A stretch of 64,000 nucleotides of DNA from assembly GCA_030549335.1 (NCBI GenBank), contig CM060195.1, forward strand, positions 50,129,975-50,193,974, given 5' to 3'. Both the position numbers and the translations under genes were made by a program. Below the pieces are notes generated by a model. It saw only the letters and a program-made list of their open reading frames with translations. It did not search any database and had not been told where the DNA came from. Source of the stretch: Pontederia crassipes. Its lineage: Eukaryota; Streptophyta; Magnoliopsida; Commelinales; Pontederiaceae. This document shows, piece after piece, positions 11,139-23,400 of the stretch; the stretch's first letter is position 1; each line of letters begins with the position of its first letter.

Positions 11139-13049
11139 GATACGACTGTGCTGCATCCGTCCTCCTCTGCACTGAGGATAACAGCAGCCTCCTGGGACTT
11201 GATGATGATAATAATGGGGAGGAAGACGGGGGCCGGGGTGTCGACGGAGAGGTCAGGATGCCTGGCCTTGGACTAGTTGTTGCAAAAAGGAGGGACTTTT
11301 ATGGGGATGTGTCGGCAGCCCTCCCTCCCTTGCAGTCGAAGGATTGCATTGGTCTGCTGCTTGAGAAGGAACAGCAGTATCTGCCGAGGGAGGACTATGC
11401 CGAGCGCTTGCTCAGTGGTTCGATTGACTTGACACAGAGAGAGGACGCAATCGATTGGATTGAAAAGGTTGGCTTTACTTCCCTTGTTTCAGACGAAAAA
11501 GGTCTTTTTTTTTCTTGCTTTCTGATTCCTATTATCGTTGTATGTGATTTACAGTTCCATGTATTTTCTTTGTTATCAATTGTTCATATGCTCGTCGTTC
11601 CTTAACAGGGATTGATTAAAACAAGAAACTTTTTTTTTTAATTTTTTTATCATTGACTTCATTCTCGAATAATGAATTGTTTCCCCTGTTCTGTGTTTTA
11701 TATTACTTGTGCTTTCAATCCTTTTTATCTCTTTCATAGCTGATCGATGGGTTCATTTCCCCATGTTTCTTTGACAACGAACAAGCGTGTGTGTTCAACA
11801 TGTCAGTTTAATCCTGTGTATCTTATGGTAACCTCATGCAGTTTGTTGATTTTGCCTTTTGTTCTTGATTGCCAACTATTTTGTTTTTTTGGATTTGACA
11901 GGTTCATTCCCATTACAACTTTGGACCCCTGACGGCATATTTATCTGTGAACTATTTGGATCGCTTCCTTTCTGCTAATGAACTACAAGTACAATTCTAA
12001 AACATCTAGATTTATTTCATTGTAGACTTGTAGTATATGATTGGAGTTGGTGAATGCATAGAATTGAGTTTTCTTTTTACCTTTCCTGTTTAACATCTCT
12101 TTAATACTGTGTATTTTTTTTACAGCAAGGTAAAACTTGGATGATGCAGTTATTATCTGTGACATGTTTGTCCCTTGCAGCGAAGGTGGAGGAAACTGAG
12201 GTTCCTCTATCTCTGGATTTGCAGGTTAACAATGCACCAAACATGTGCTTGGATTATTACCTTTTGATATCACAACTAATGATATTTATTTGGTCCTTCA
12301 GGTTGAAAATGCGAAGTATATATTTGAAGCAAGGACAATCCGAAGAATGGAACTCCTCGTGCTTGGGGCCCTTGACTGGAGGATGCAAGCCATCACACCA
12401 TTATCATTCATTCATTATTTTCTCTATAAATTTGGCAAGGAAACTTCTCCTGATTTTTCATGGGTTCAGCGCACGGTGGAGCTCATCTTGGGCACAATTA
12501 GAGGTCAGATGACAAATCAATTAAGATTATGAGTTGTCAGGAGTCATTGTTACCTTGGATCCCGAGCTAATCTAACATGGAGCATCAATAAATTGCAGGT
12601 ACTGAATTTTTAGATTTCAGACAGTCTGAGATTGCTGCAGCTGCAGCATTATTGACCTTGAAGGATAATCAAGTTGTGGAAATTGATGAGGCTTTAATTT
12701 ACTGTCCTTGTGTGGAAAAGGTAACATTTTTTTTTCTGTCAAATGTCATTAGATTGATCAAATGTTGCATTTTTTCGAAATTTGATCTTCTAATTCATAT
12801 TTTCTCTTGGTACTGATGCAGGAAAGAGTCCTGAAATGTTATGACATTATCAAGAACATGACATTGATGAAGAAAAAGACATACATGGACACCATCCCTT
12901 CTGCATCATCTGTTGAGAGGAGCCCAATTGGGGTGTTAGATGTTGCATGTGTGAGCTACAAAAGTGAAGATAAAACAGTTGGGTCACATGCAAATCCTCA
13001 CCAAACCTCTCCTATTCCTAAAAAAAGGAAACTTGAATCAATGTCATGA
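11129..13049 (+). CDS. D-type cyclin (CycD1/D2-like), six exons, 358 aa
   Basis: Exons 11129-11467, 11902-11988, 12126-12224, 12302-12503, 12599-12720 and 12822-13049 join in frame at GT-AG borders. D-type cyclins bind CDKA and drive G1/S entry by phosphorylating the retinoblastoma-related protein in the nucleus. The Rb-binding motif LxCxE is present as LLCTE, about 12 residues in. The cyclin box starts near residue 80 ([11 protein letters not shown], then [21 protein letters not shown]) and continues with [26 protein letters not shown] and the C-terminal cyclin fold ([18 protein letters not shown]). The tail is rich in Ser, Pro and Lys ([13 protein letters not shown]). The length and exon pattern are normal for plant CycD. 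The ATG at 11129 was chosen because MGLRYDCA resembles known CycD starts and no earlier in-frame ATG exists. The subclass (D1 versus D2) is uncertain. Confidence 0.93.
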
Positions 13050-15355
13050 TCAGAGAAGGAACCTGCTGGATGGACTTTATATTCTTGAGGTTGGTCAGTA
13101 GGGTTTTGGTGCATTCAAGAAATTGCAAGAGCAATGTGGATGAATGGAACTTCGCAAATAAATGAGACTGGATAAACATAAGCATGGAATTATCAAACAT
13201 GCGTTGATGTGGAGAAACAGTCGCCAACAATATACTTTTTCAAGGATAATACAAAATAGAGGCATGATATGAATTAACTCGAGGACAATGATGAATTATA
13301 ACACTGATTCTGTATGTCTATTTTGATTTCTTTCCTTACAGCTATCTGAGACTGCTCATCTAAGAACATGCTGAGAGAAAGTAATAAAAAAAACAGATTT
13401 TTTTCATGAATAAAGAAAATACTCTTTTCCTATGTGTGTAAAATTCTTCCTCTTGTGTGTCTCTGTGTCCTTCCATTGTTTTGACTGTTTGTCTGCTTGG
13501 ATCCTGGGATTTGCTGCCCTTTTTGATATAAAAGAAGAGCCCACTGGCCATTTACAAACTCGGAATACAAAATGCAAACAAAGACCAATATCTTTAAGAA
13601 AGGGTGGAGAGAGGATGGGGGGAGCGGACCCAGCTGGAAGTTTCAAATTCCAGCATGAGCGGCCAAAACAGTCTTACCCTTATGGTTTGTTTCCCCTTGC
13701 ATGTTTTCCATTGTTTTTAACTTGTGGCCTCAGTGTGGAGACAATGATCAAGTATTACTTCAAATCCAATCTTCTGTTCCTTGGAGTTAGTTGTGTCTGC
13801 GTTTAAACTATTTAACTCGAGGTAGAAAGATTCCTAGGGAAATAGTACCAAAGGCTATTACCGTTCATGTGAAGAACATGTGTCTTCCCTTGTTTACTGG
13901 ATGGCAGACCTTGTCATCTTGGTACATTTCTCTCGAATTATGCTTCATATCATAGGTATCCCCTGCAGATTTGGTGTGGATTGTTGATCTTACTAATATC
14001 TCTTTTCAAGGTGGTTGCAATTAGCAATTCGTGGAGCTGTTCATCTGGCTCCACAGGCCTCTTTTTACTTCTCTGACATTGAGCACTCATGGCATTCCTG
14101 TTGGGAGAAAGAATTATATGACAGACATTTTGACAATTGAACATGCCATAATGCGTGTATTGTATCTGGTTCATTTAAATGTGTGCCACAGTTGGAGTGA
14201 CTTGGCCCTGTCACCCAACACGTTTTCCAGTGAAAGTGATCTAAGAGAAATTACTTTAGTGATTAAAGCCAAAATTATGTCCAAAAACAAAGGGGCAGCT
14301 GCCATGCATCAGGGAGGAGAGCAGCATGCATGAGAAGCTTAGGGAGGAGTGGAATTTTCTTCTTTTCTTTCTTATTGTCCAGTGACTTATATTTTTACAG
14401 CTGCAAAGGGCCACAACCATGCTTTGGGAGAGACAGTAACAAAATAGACACACAAAAAGAAGCGTTGCTGTGGCAATTATGTGGAAGAACTTTTGGCAGG
14501 TGTGGGTCTTCCTCTTTCTGTGCTCTTCCAAGGCTTCAAAGGACCATTGGAGTATATGAAGCTTGTAATGTACGTAAGGTTATTATTGAAATTTGATTGA
14601 AACATCATGAGGCTTGTTAAATTACTTGACGATATGAGAGAGAGAAAGAGAGGTTAAAATGTCAAAATCGTTTAAAACTGCAAACAGCATAACATACAGC
14701 ATATGCTTCATAGCAATAGATTAAAAAAACAGAAGTCAGACATGAGATGTGCAATTCCTTTCATTTATCATCCATGCGTACATTTTATTTTTGTTACAGA
14801 TTTGACCGAGAGGAGCAGAATATAATTAGCTAAAAAAAAAACGATTCTAAGGCATTGCTGTAAGTCTGCAAGTGAAAATTTTATGACAGTCAGTACTTCA
14901 CCACATGGGAAAGAGAAGCAAATACATTTACATCACACTGATAAAAATGATAAACAGATCGCTCAGGCGTTATTAAGATCTGCACGCAGGTCCCGATGTC
15001 GGACACGTTGCATGGTGGCACCATTAGATCTGCCTCCCTGCTACTTGCATGCAGTGGCCAAATACTTGAGCTCTCAGTTAATCATTCAGGAAAGTCTTAC
15101 GAAATATGCAAGCATAGTTGCATACTGGACAGGACATCATTAAACAAGCCTCGAGACTTCTTGACCGCTCACAATTGGTGATGGCATTTTACTCCTCCTT
15201 CGGGTAGAAGCACTCATCGATTAATGTAACCCTTCGCCGGTAACACGGAAGCAGTTTAGTTTAATCCGCACCATCAGGCAGAATGACCTCCTGGCTGCTG
15301 AAGAATCTTTCCCTGTTTTAAAAGTTTCACGCTCAAAAAGTGCACTTCAGCAAAA
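13050..15355. other. Cyclin 3' flank and intergenic DNA
   Basis: The first few hundred bases probably hold the cyclin 3' UTR. The rest is of moderate GC with short frames in several phases that show no recognisable domain, codon bias or splice-consistent structure. I found no RNA gene or clear transposon here. Confidence 0.5.
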
Positions 15356-15459
15356 TTACATCAGAAACTGTCGCTTGACAAAGTCATCGAATGATGAAGA
15401 CTCAGCATCAGTCTTTTTTTTTCCTCTTCCACTAAGCATGACATCATCTACCACACGAT
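15356..15459 (-). CDS. Possible terminal exon of an unidentified gene
   Basis: On the minus strand a plausible acceptor (GGATTCAG followed by ATCGTG) opens a 104-base frame. It is acidic and then basic (VVDDVMLSGRGKKKT), ends FDDFVKRQFLM and reaches a TAA at 15356-15358. The composition looks protein-like, but I do not recognise the family and could not link an upstream exon with confidence. It may be a gene fragment or chance. Confidence 0.22.
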
Positions 15460-15967
15460 CTGAATCCGTGGATAAAAAGTGTGTCTCAATCAAGAATAAC
15501 ATTCACGAGGACACAAAAACAGGGCACCACATCATTTGAGTTCGGCCAAGTTATTTCTGCATTCAATAAGATCTTGCGTATTGAACCGAGTGCTATTTTG
15601 GGGCCAAAGTTGTACTGGAAAGAAATGCTATTAACGAACCGAGCACCAATCTGTAAATGCTCTTGATGCGGTTAACTCGTCATTCCATGTTTTGGTAAAA
15701 GAAAAAAAGAAGTGTGATAGAGGCGTTTAATAAAATGAGCAACTGTCGCAAGTAGACTCTGAATCGAGATAGATCCTGTACATGAGATCTCTGGACAAAA
15801 GACTCAGAAAGTATGAATGACGGGGACCTGGATATCATGTTGCCAAAATGGTTTGAGGTTTTTGGATGCGTTGACTCAACTTGTTTGCTGGTCTACTCAT
15901 CCTCCTCCGTGGTCGTCACCTGCCCAATTCTCTGTTCTCTTAATTGTGTGTTGATCTTTAGCAACGA

Positions 15968-16150
15968 AACTTCGCTTATATTTTATAGTCGATCCCAAGT
16001 CCGGATAAAAAAGGAGAGTTGTGTTAGGTCGCGACAGTCAGTGTAAAATCTTGTCGAATCTCATGAACATGAATCAACGAATATAGAACGAAATAGTGTC
16101 GTATGATCTATGTAGTCGACCCCACCTAGTGGGATAAGGTTTTGTTGTTG
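15968..16150 (+). mobile_element. TTG-tailed SINE, 183 bp, perfect 17-bp TSD
   Basis: The element is flanked by a perfect duplication TTGATCTTTAGCAACGA (15951-15967 and 16151-16167). It starts AACTTCGCTTATATTTTATAG, carries a B-box-like GATCCCAAGTCC, and ends in the CCCACCTAGTGGGATAAGG module with a (TTG)n tail. It keeps a TAGAACGAA stretch that the SINE at 24158 lacks. The structure and tail fit plant tRNA-derived SINEs; the family name is not verified. Confidence 0.9.
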
Positions 16151-16167
16151 TTGATCTTTAGCAACGA

Positions 16168-17551
16168 CTTGCCCTTCGCACAAAATGTGAACAGTGTACA
16201 CAGCGTGATTTTGACAGTCTGAAGTTTGTTCTCGTAGTAAAAAAGAAAAAAGATAATCTGACAACTTGGAAGCCCTGTAACAGTGAGAGAATTAATCGGA
16301 ACGAAAACAACTAAGCTAAAGTTAAGCTAAGTACGTGAATTCATCATGCTTCAGCATGTTTCCTGGCCATATTGTTCCAAATTAATGCTAGAGGTATTCT
16401 ACTCGTTAGCCCTCAAAGGTATGTCCCATTTGGTGTCTTATATATATTTATAAACTTGTGTTGACACTGTTATCATTTTGTCCTACTTGATCAGGCAAAT
16501 GGAACTGAAACATGCTGCTTGAAACCATCCTGCATTATGTGGTTCATTGGATTTGAGCAAACTAAACTTAATTGATTACCAGTTACCTGTCACTGTTCGT
16601 ATGCATATTTGAGCTTCAGGCTTCAGCACCCATGTACGTGGACAGCGTGCCTGATTTCAGGGTAACGTGGTCGTTCTCATTAACTGATATGTTTAAGCGA
16701 CTGAATCTGAACTTAAATATTCTGCATGCATTCACCTGCACCGCACAGTAATCCTTCATGAGACCGGGGGCTCATCTTCTTGTCTCCTGGGGTCCCAACA
16801 TACACGAGATAAGGTGTAAGAAACCATATATACACCTCAGCAAGCAACGGATCACTGCAGACATGGCCAAGACCATTTGCATGGACAGGTTCAGAACAGT
16901 ACAGGACAATGGTCAGGTTAATTGTAACAGTAACAACACGCAGGCAAGTAGCAATGCTGCATGCTCAAGTTACTGATATACACACACAGTAGAATTTGGA
17001 GAATCAGTTTGGAGTGAGCTTTTGAGTGAAGAGCAAATCCACCATCACCGACCTCCAAGGTAAATTTGTGCAGACATATTGTCCATGGTTTTAGAAGTAC
17101 TGTACATATTGTTGCAGGAGGCAGCTACAGCTCAGACTTGGCCAGCAGTAAGCTTGCTCTTATGTCCTTGTAAAACTCAAAATGATATTTACACCAGCGT
17201 ATGTAAAAAAAAAAGGGAGGAGCTAAATATAGTGTTAAGCTACATGCATGGTGATGTAGCAATAGTAATAATAATGACAAGATGATGCAAAATGCATGGT
17301 GATGTAATTAGAGAGAAGCTGGAGGTTGGTGGAAGGCTGTCATTATAATTAAGAAGGGATCAATTTCAATTTTTAATCAAAAAGAAAGAATAAAAGATGT
17401 CGGGGTTCCATTTTTTTTTCTATTTATTGCCTCGTGATCAGCTTAAAGAGCTCTCAACAGCCAACCTCGATCCATCGAGTGTTCATATACAACTCCCCCC
17501 TCTCCACCATCCCATCTGGAAACATCAGCACGATTTGGTCAGAGGCACATC

Positions 17552-17600
<49 letters not shown>

Positions 17601-17830
17601 GGCGGAGCAAAGATTGGGAAGAACAACTGAATCGTTGGCGAGAAAACGACCCCTCATGGTCGTCCTTTTTGCACATTAAATCCTTGTTCAAACAAGACAA
17701 CAAATGTATTCAGTGAAGCAGCAGCTACTCCACTCTGATTGAACCTTGGAAGCAAATGGCGTAGCAGGGCAAACATATGAGATCTAGAAATTAAACTTTC
17801 TTGCTTGGATTAAATATCTGTTAGTTGGGG
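16168..17830. other. Intergenic DNA, no gene seen
   Basis: Moderate-GC sequence without a convincing frame. The only structured item is the (CT)n tract at 17553-17598. Short frames through that tract encode Ser-Leu repeats and are artefacts of the microsatellite. Confidence 0.5.
17553..17598. repeat. (CT)n microsatellite
   Basis: About 23 CT dinucleotides in a row, ending at the GGGGCGGAGC block. Confidence 0.95.
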
Positions 17831-17831
17831 T

Positions 17832-17965
17832 AATAAATTTTGAGCATCACTATTGTTATTTTAAAATACATTATTGTCACTCTATTTTATTTTACAATAA
17901 TAAATGTGTCATGAAGTGGTAATATTATATTTTAGAGTGACAATAATGTTGCCCTAAATTTTATA
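17832..17965. mobile_element. MITE-like foldback of about 135 bp
   Basis: The left arm (AAATTTTGAGCATCACTATTG) pairs with the right arm near 17930-17962 over about 35 bases with mismatches. The middle contains ATTATTGTCACTCTATTTTA. It is non-coding, and no certain target-site duplication was found. Confidence 0.45.
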
Positions 17966-18357
17966 CACTATAAAATGTTCAAATATAAAAAGGAGAGGAG
18001 AAATGCAATATTCTGAATACAAATAATCGGATTTAATATGTCTTACACATTAAAAGAAATATTAAGAGTATAAATATAAAGAATTTTTTTATGAGTTTAT
18101 TATATTATAATATATCATAACATATTAAGAATAATGCATGTATTTGAAGTTTGCTGCATATTTTTTTATGTTTAATATCCTACGCATCCTTGTTGTAAAG
18201 GAAGGGATTTTTTTTTGAATTATTGAAACTTTTAGATAAACAGTAGTATATGTATTTCGTAGACATAATTGAAAATAATGTGGGACACCTGTGTATTTGT
18301 TATTGGTTATCCTGCAGATCTAGTCTAGCTCTTTGACGAGACAATTGACTTTTTAAG

Positions 18358-18545
18358 TTTTTCCAAGTTTTTCTGAAATAAGAATTATGTGAGGGAAAAA
18401 TGAATCGTGGACGGTTTATAAATAAATATCATCATATCAAAATATATATAAATAAATATCTATTTATAAATTATGAGATCACAATCCAACTATGACTCAC
18501 GACTCATTTTTTCCCTAGAAAATTCTTATTTTTTTTATGTCTACA
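18358..18545. mobile_element. MITE-like foldback of about 190 bp
   Basis: CTGAAATAAGAATTATGTG followed by AGGGAAAAATGAATCG (near 18374) is matched in inverted orientation by CGACTCATTTTTTCCCT and then AGAAAATTCTTATTT (near 18500-18535). The centre is TA-rich. It is non-coding and the family is unassigned. Confidence 0.5.
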
Positions 18546-18559
18546 AGTAGATTGACAGA

Positions 18560-20160
18560 CCTGTCGGATATCAACTTGCCTTGCATGCATTGGATTGGAT
18601 TAGGCGAATTCTAGCCTTTGTAAAGTGTTAGGATTTAGGAAGAAAAAAAACTTAAGTGGAGATAAAGGTGACCATCTTGATGTATTTATGTATTTAAGAT
18701 TATTAACTTTTGATTAATTTATTTACCAATTATACGAACAAATAAAGTTTTCTCTCCAAAAAAATAGAATTTTAAAATATGTCATGCTTTTATTATTTTC
18801 ACGTTAGAAAATATTCTGATGTGTGGATATTTTTTTAAAAAAAATCTAGATATATACCTACAATCGAAAATAATTAAACGGGTTGAAATGCTTGTTTTTA
18901 TTAATCACAAGTAATCTTCTATGTGTGTGTGTGAGAGAGAGGACAAACCATCAGTTATAAATAACGTACCGGTCGTTGTATGAATTAGTGGATAATAATT
19001 TGCACCAGAAAGTTGGCGTGTTTTATTTGGGTGTTGGGCCCGAATAGAATTAAGTCGGCGTTCGTCTTTGTAATATATAGAAATGAAGCCCATATACCAA
19101 ATTAGACGCCTTATTACATGTTATTTTTTTTAAATATCTAATTCAAACGTAAAAAAAAAATTCGCTAAAATATCTATACTTGTGAAGTTTGCTTGGCGAG
19201 ACAATGATACTATACTTTGCAATTAAACTGAGCATGCAACGCGATTTGCCATTTTCGTTTATTTATTTTGAAAAAATTGTCAGAGAAAATTAGCAAATTA
19301 CGTAAAAAGAAAACCTAACATTATTTACAATATTTCCTACTATCTCATTTTCTCTATCATGTGACATGAGTGAGGAGAGAGAATAATAAGCCCAATTCTA
19401 CCTGTATTACCAAATAAAATTTTGAAAAAAGGATAAATATCAATGAAAAGCAAGAGGAAGACGATACGATTAATCACGAAAATTACATTAATATTCATAA
19501 TTATATATAAATATCCCCGTAACATAAAGTTAATATTTATATTCAGAACATTCAATATATTCAAACAATTCTATTCATATATATTCCATTGTTCATAGGT
19601 CAGAAATTTATTAAATTACTCTTTCTCTGTGATCAGTAATTATAACTATAGACTTAGGCTTTGGATCGCATATTTTTAAATAATCATGGCAAGCCCAAAA
19701 GCAAGTTAAATAATCATATTCCATTTTCTGGGGAAAATGTAGTAAGAATATTTTTAATGAAATATATTTTACAATGTCTAAAGAGATAATTCTTTGATAG
19801 ACCAAGGAATAAGTAATTCAACTCAGTCACATAGGAATGTTTGAAATTCATATTATACAAAAAGAAATGCTTTTGCTAATTCGAATTGAAAGATGTCAAA
19901 TCGGTCTATTTTCGACTCCTATACATAATTAACATTTTCGTCATAATTAATAGCTTTGTATTAAGATCATCATAAGAGTCATCATTCATTATTGTGGAAA
20001 ATGATTATGACTACGAGTATAATAGATTGCACAAATATTTTAAAAATTATCCAAAAAATCGATGCATCGATTGGAAATACCTATGTAAATAGTAAATACA
20101 ACTACTTTACTTTCATAATTTTACTTGCATTTATCTAAAATATATTGAAAAAAAACTGAG
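18560..20160. other. AT-rich intergenic DNA, nothing seen
   Basis: AT-rich with no domain-bearing frame, no RNA gene and no clear repeat. It precedes the promoter region of the ASG2-like gene. Confidence 0.5.
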
Positions 20161-20177
20161 ACATCTCGACAAATATA

Positions 20178-20492
20178 CGGCCCATAAGTTTTTCTTGGAT
20201 TTTTGGAACCCACCAAGTAGGCCCACCAACCATATGGGCCAAAGAGAACCTTATTGAGCCTTCTTGTTCAGCCCAATATACTGAGATGCTGGGGGGCAAA
20301 AATGACTAACTAACAAATAATACGAGGCACTCGCGTAGGTGTCGTCATCGCACGGAGTCCCCGTTGCAGGACCTCTTTTTTTTTTGGTTCCTTCTCACCG
20401 TTAAAGGCCTCGAACCATCGAGGAACAACGCAGAAGCCGAAAGATTTGGCCGAGGAGAGGAATCGAGTTTTAGGGTTTTGGGGACTTCGATC
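20178..20492 (+). promoter_or_regulatory. Promoter and 5' leader of the ASG2-like gene
   Basis: Four copies or near copies of the site II core GGCCCA/TGGGCC lie at about 20179, 20219, 20235 and 20270 (the last as AGCCCAAT). In plants these motifs are bound by TCP factors and are common in housekeeping promoters. A telo-box-like TAGGGTTTT lies at 20471, about 20 bases before the ATG. No TATA box was seen. The motif roles are established knowledge; their use here is inference. Confidence 0.5.
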
Positions 20493-23400
20493 ATGGAGCG
20501 CTGGAGTTATCCCGACGGCAACATCTCCGATCTCGTCGACGGCCGTGTCCTGGAGTCCCGCCAGGTAATCGTGCTTGGTTGCAGCTCGGGGCAGCGATTT
20601 GTCCTTCGCGATCTCTTCGCTGGAAATTGTTTTATTTTTGAAGTGATCATTTGGGGATGATCGTGACGATGAGAATTTGGGACCGGCGGAGCATGAAAAA
20701 CATAGATACGTGTATTGTTGTTTATTGTATGGTCGGGTTCTGAGGTTGCCGTCGACCTTGGAGTTACAAATTTGACTAAGGAATACGCAGAATGGGATTG
20801 GTAGTAGAATTTAATTATTTTTCACGGTTCAATTACTGAATCGAGAACGCATGCACTATGATAGATGCATTTACTTGATATATCCTACTGCAACAGTCGT
20901 AGAATAGGGTTTCTGGTATAACCGGCGTAGAATTGCTAAATCAGAGTGTGTTGTTTACGTGCATTGTACATACGATAATCTGTTATGGACCAGATCTTGT
21001 GTGGGAGGCTTGTTGGCTGCATCCTCGGTGCAAATTTGTGTTTTTTTTTTTTCAGTCATGGGTTGAATCCTTGGTGCTATAAAATGATTTAAAGCGTCAC
21101 AGGGTGCATGAAATTTCCATGATAATGAATTTTTGGTATCTATCACGCTAGAGATTACTTCAGTCTTGATGGCCCTGCTCTCTGTCTAATTGGTTTTCCA
21201 ATTACACAATCATTATGGAACATGATTCTGATTGTCAAGGAACACACTTCTAATAAATTATTGCACTGATAAATAAGATAATTTTAAACTGATGTCTTCC
21301 TAACCAATTAAAATTGTCAGTAGCTGCTAAAAGAACAAAAGGAATGAAGGATTGATAAATTAAATAGACAATAGGTTTCAGGGAGAATATTTCATGTAAA
21401 ATGTTATCCTTTACAAATCCAAAGAGAAAGATTTTCCACCTTCCGAGAGAAATATTTTTTTTCCAAAGACATTATCTCTCATGTTACAATCAAATAATTA
21501 TTCATTTGTATTTTCTAGTTTACTTTCTTCTATACAACCACACAGGGAGAAAATACTAATTCCTATAAAAAATTTCCCCACATAACTAATTATTGGTGAA
21601 ACAATCACAAATGTGGGTTTGCATTTTGCTTTTGTACATTTGTTCCACACAATGGTTTACACTCTCTTGGTCTCATTCAGGTGCTAACATTATGTCATAC
21701 AACCTTGTTATTTCCTTGTGACACTATATTATTTGTATTTTGTGATAATATCCTCTGATCATGTAGGATGTGAAATGGAGAATACAGACTCACTCATCTT
21801 TAATACAAAGGCTTGCTTTGGAGAGTGATATGAAGGTTTGTTCTTGTATTTTTCTCTGATTAGCTTACTCTTAGAAAAATTGCTTAGCTTAAAAAAAAAC
21901 AGTTCAACCAAAGCAAGCTGTTTTTTGCTAGCACCATGCCTCAGACATTTTATTTTGAGAGTTAGTATAATCAATGAATCAAATAGTTATGATTTTATAA
22001 TGACATAGCTTGAAATCTGTTTGATAAAAACCGTAAACTACTTCATTGAGTCCATGTTATTGGTCAATTGCAGAAGTTACTGGTTTAACATGAAACTGCT
22101 ACAATTTCTTGTACATTTGAAACTTTTGACATTGATATCCCTCTGGCACTGTATGTTGCAAGGATCATACAGTTGTAATATGATAGATATGATGTTTCAT
22201 GCACTTCATTGATTTTCTGTCTCATATGTGTCGCACAATTATAATCCTCTCCAGTGTTAACAGTACTCTCTAAACATAGTTTGTTCAGTTTTCTAATATG
22301 TCATTCTTTGGTGGGATGGCTTTTAAGAAATTTTGATTTCATCTGACATGCATATATTCCCAATTTTCTCCTGTTTTCTGGCTGCATTGTTGGTACAATT
22401 TGTTCTTTGTGACAAATAAGCTGACCTCATGGTAACCAACAATTTCTTCTTTTGCTCACATTAAATTCTTAAGGAGCCTTTGGCATTTATAACAGGGTCA
22501 TCAAGGCTGTGTTAATGCCATTGCATGGAACTCAAAAGGATCGCTTCTGATATCAGGATCAGATGATACCAAGGTATACTCACTATATCACCTTTAAACA
22601 TCTAGAAACTCGAAGATGCTGGTTATTATGCCTCTTCCTTTTCTTCTTGTAACACATTGCACAACTAAAATCTTAAGTTCTTTTCTGTAATCTAATATAT
22701 CACCAAGTTTGATATTCCCATCTTATTACTTTATGCATTTATTGTGCAGATGAACATTTGGAGCTATAACGATCGGGATCTTCTACACAGCATTGAGACT
22801 GGACATTCTGCAAACATTTTTTGTACAAAGTTTATTCCAGAGACATCTGATGAACTTGTGGTGTCAGGGGCAGGAGATGCAGAGGTAACGCCTAAATTAG
22901 ATTATTGACTTGTTTGTTTTGGGCTGCTGGCTGTGATGGTCGAAGACGACAACAACAACAAAGCCTTATCCCACTAGGTGGGGTCGGCTACATGGATCAT
23001 ACGACGTCATTCCGCTCTATTAGTAATCAAACTTTTCGGTATATTATTCACCAATAGATCTTGCTCGAAGACAATGTGGATATTTTATTGCGTCTTTTTT
23101 TCCTTACACATCAGGTTCGTGTTTTCAATTTATCTCGCTTAGGAAGGAAAAGACCTCAAGATATAGCTATGGAACCAATGGCTTCATACAAGTGTCATTC
23201 AAGGAGGGTCAAAAAACTTGCTGTAAGAATTTATGTAATCAAGTAATGAGTTTCTCTATTTGAGTACCATGAATTAGCACAGTTAGTGGCTACAAGAATC
23301 AAACACAAAAGGGGTCATTCTGTGCATTAATCATCTTCTTATGTTGGTAGGGGGAGGAAGCTTATGTACACATTCTTTCCCCCTTTAGCATTCTTTGACC

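Noticed and set aside
12..13000. Known plant miRNA sequences
   Set aside because: I compared by eye with common families (miR156, 159, 160, 166, 167, 172, 390, 396 and others) here and in the other non-coding stretches and saw no match.
13432..13806. 124-codon open frame after the cyclin gene
   Set aside because: No recognisable domain, mixed hydrophobic composition, and overlapping frames on the other strand of similar length; most likely chance in the 3' flank.
14883..15143. Short frame near the possible minus-strand exon
   Set aside because: Composition is not protein-like and no splice partners were seen.
15968..16150. tRNA gene suggested by the B-box-like sequence
   Set aside because: No cloverleaf can be drawn; the TSD and (TTG)n tail identify a SINE.
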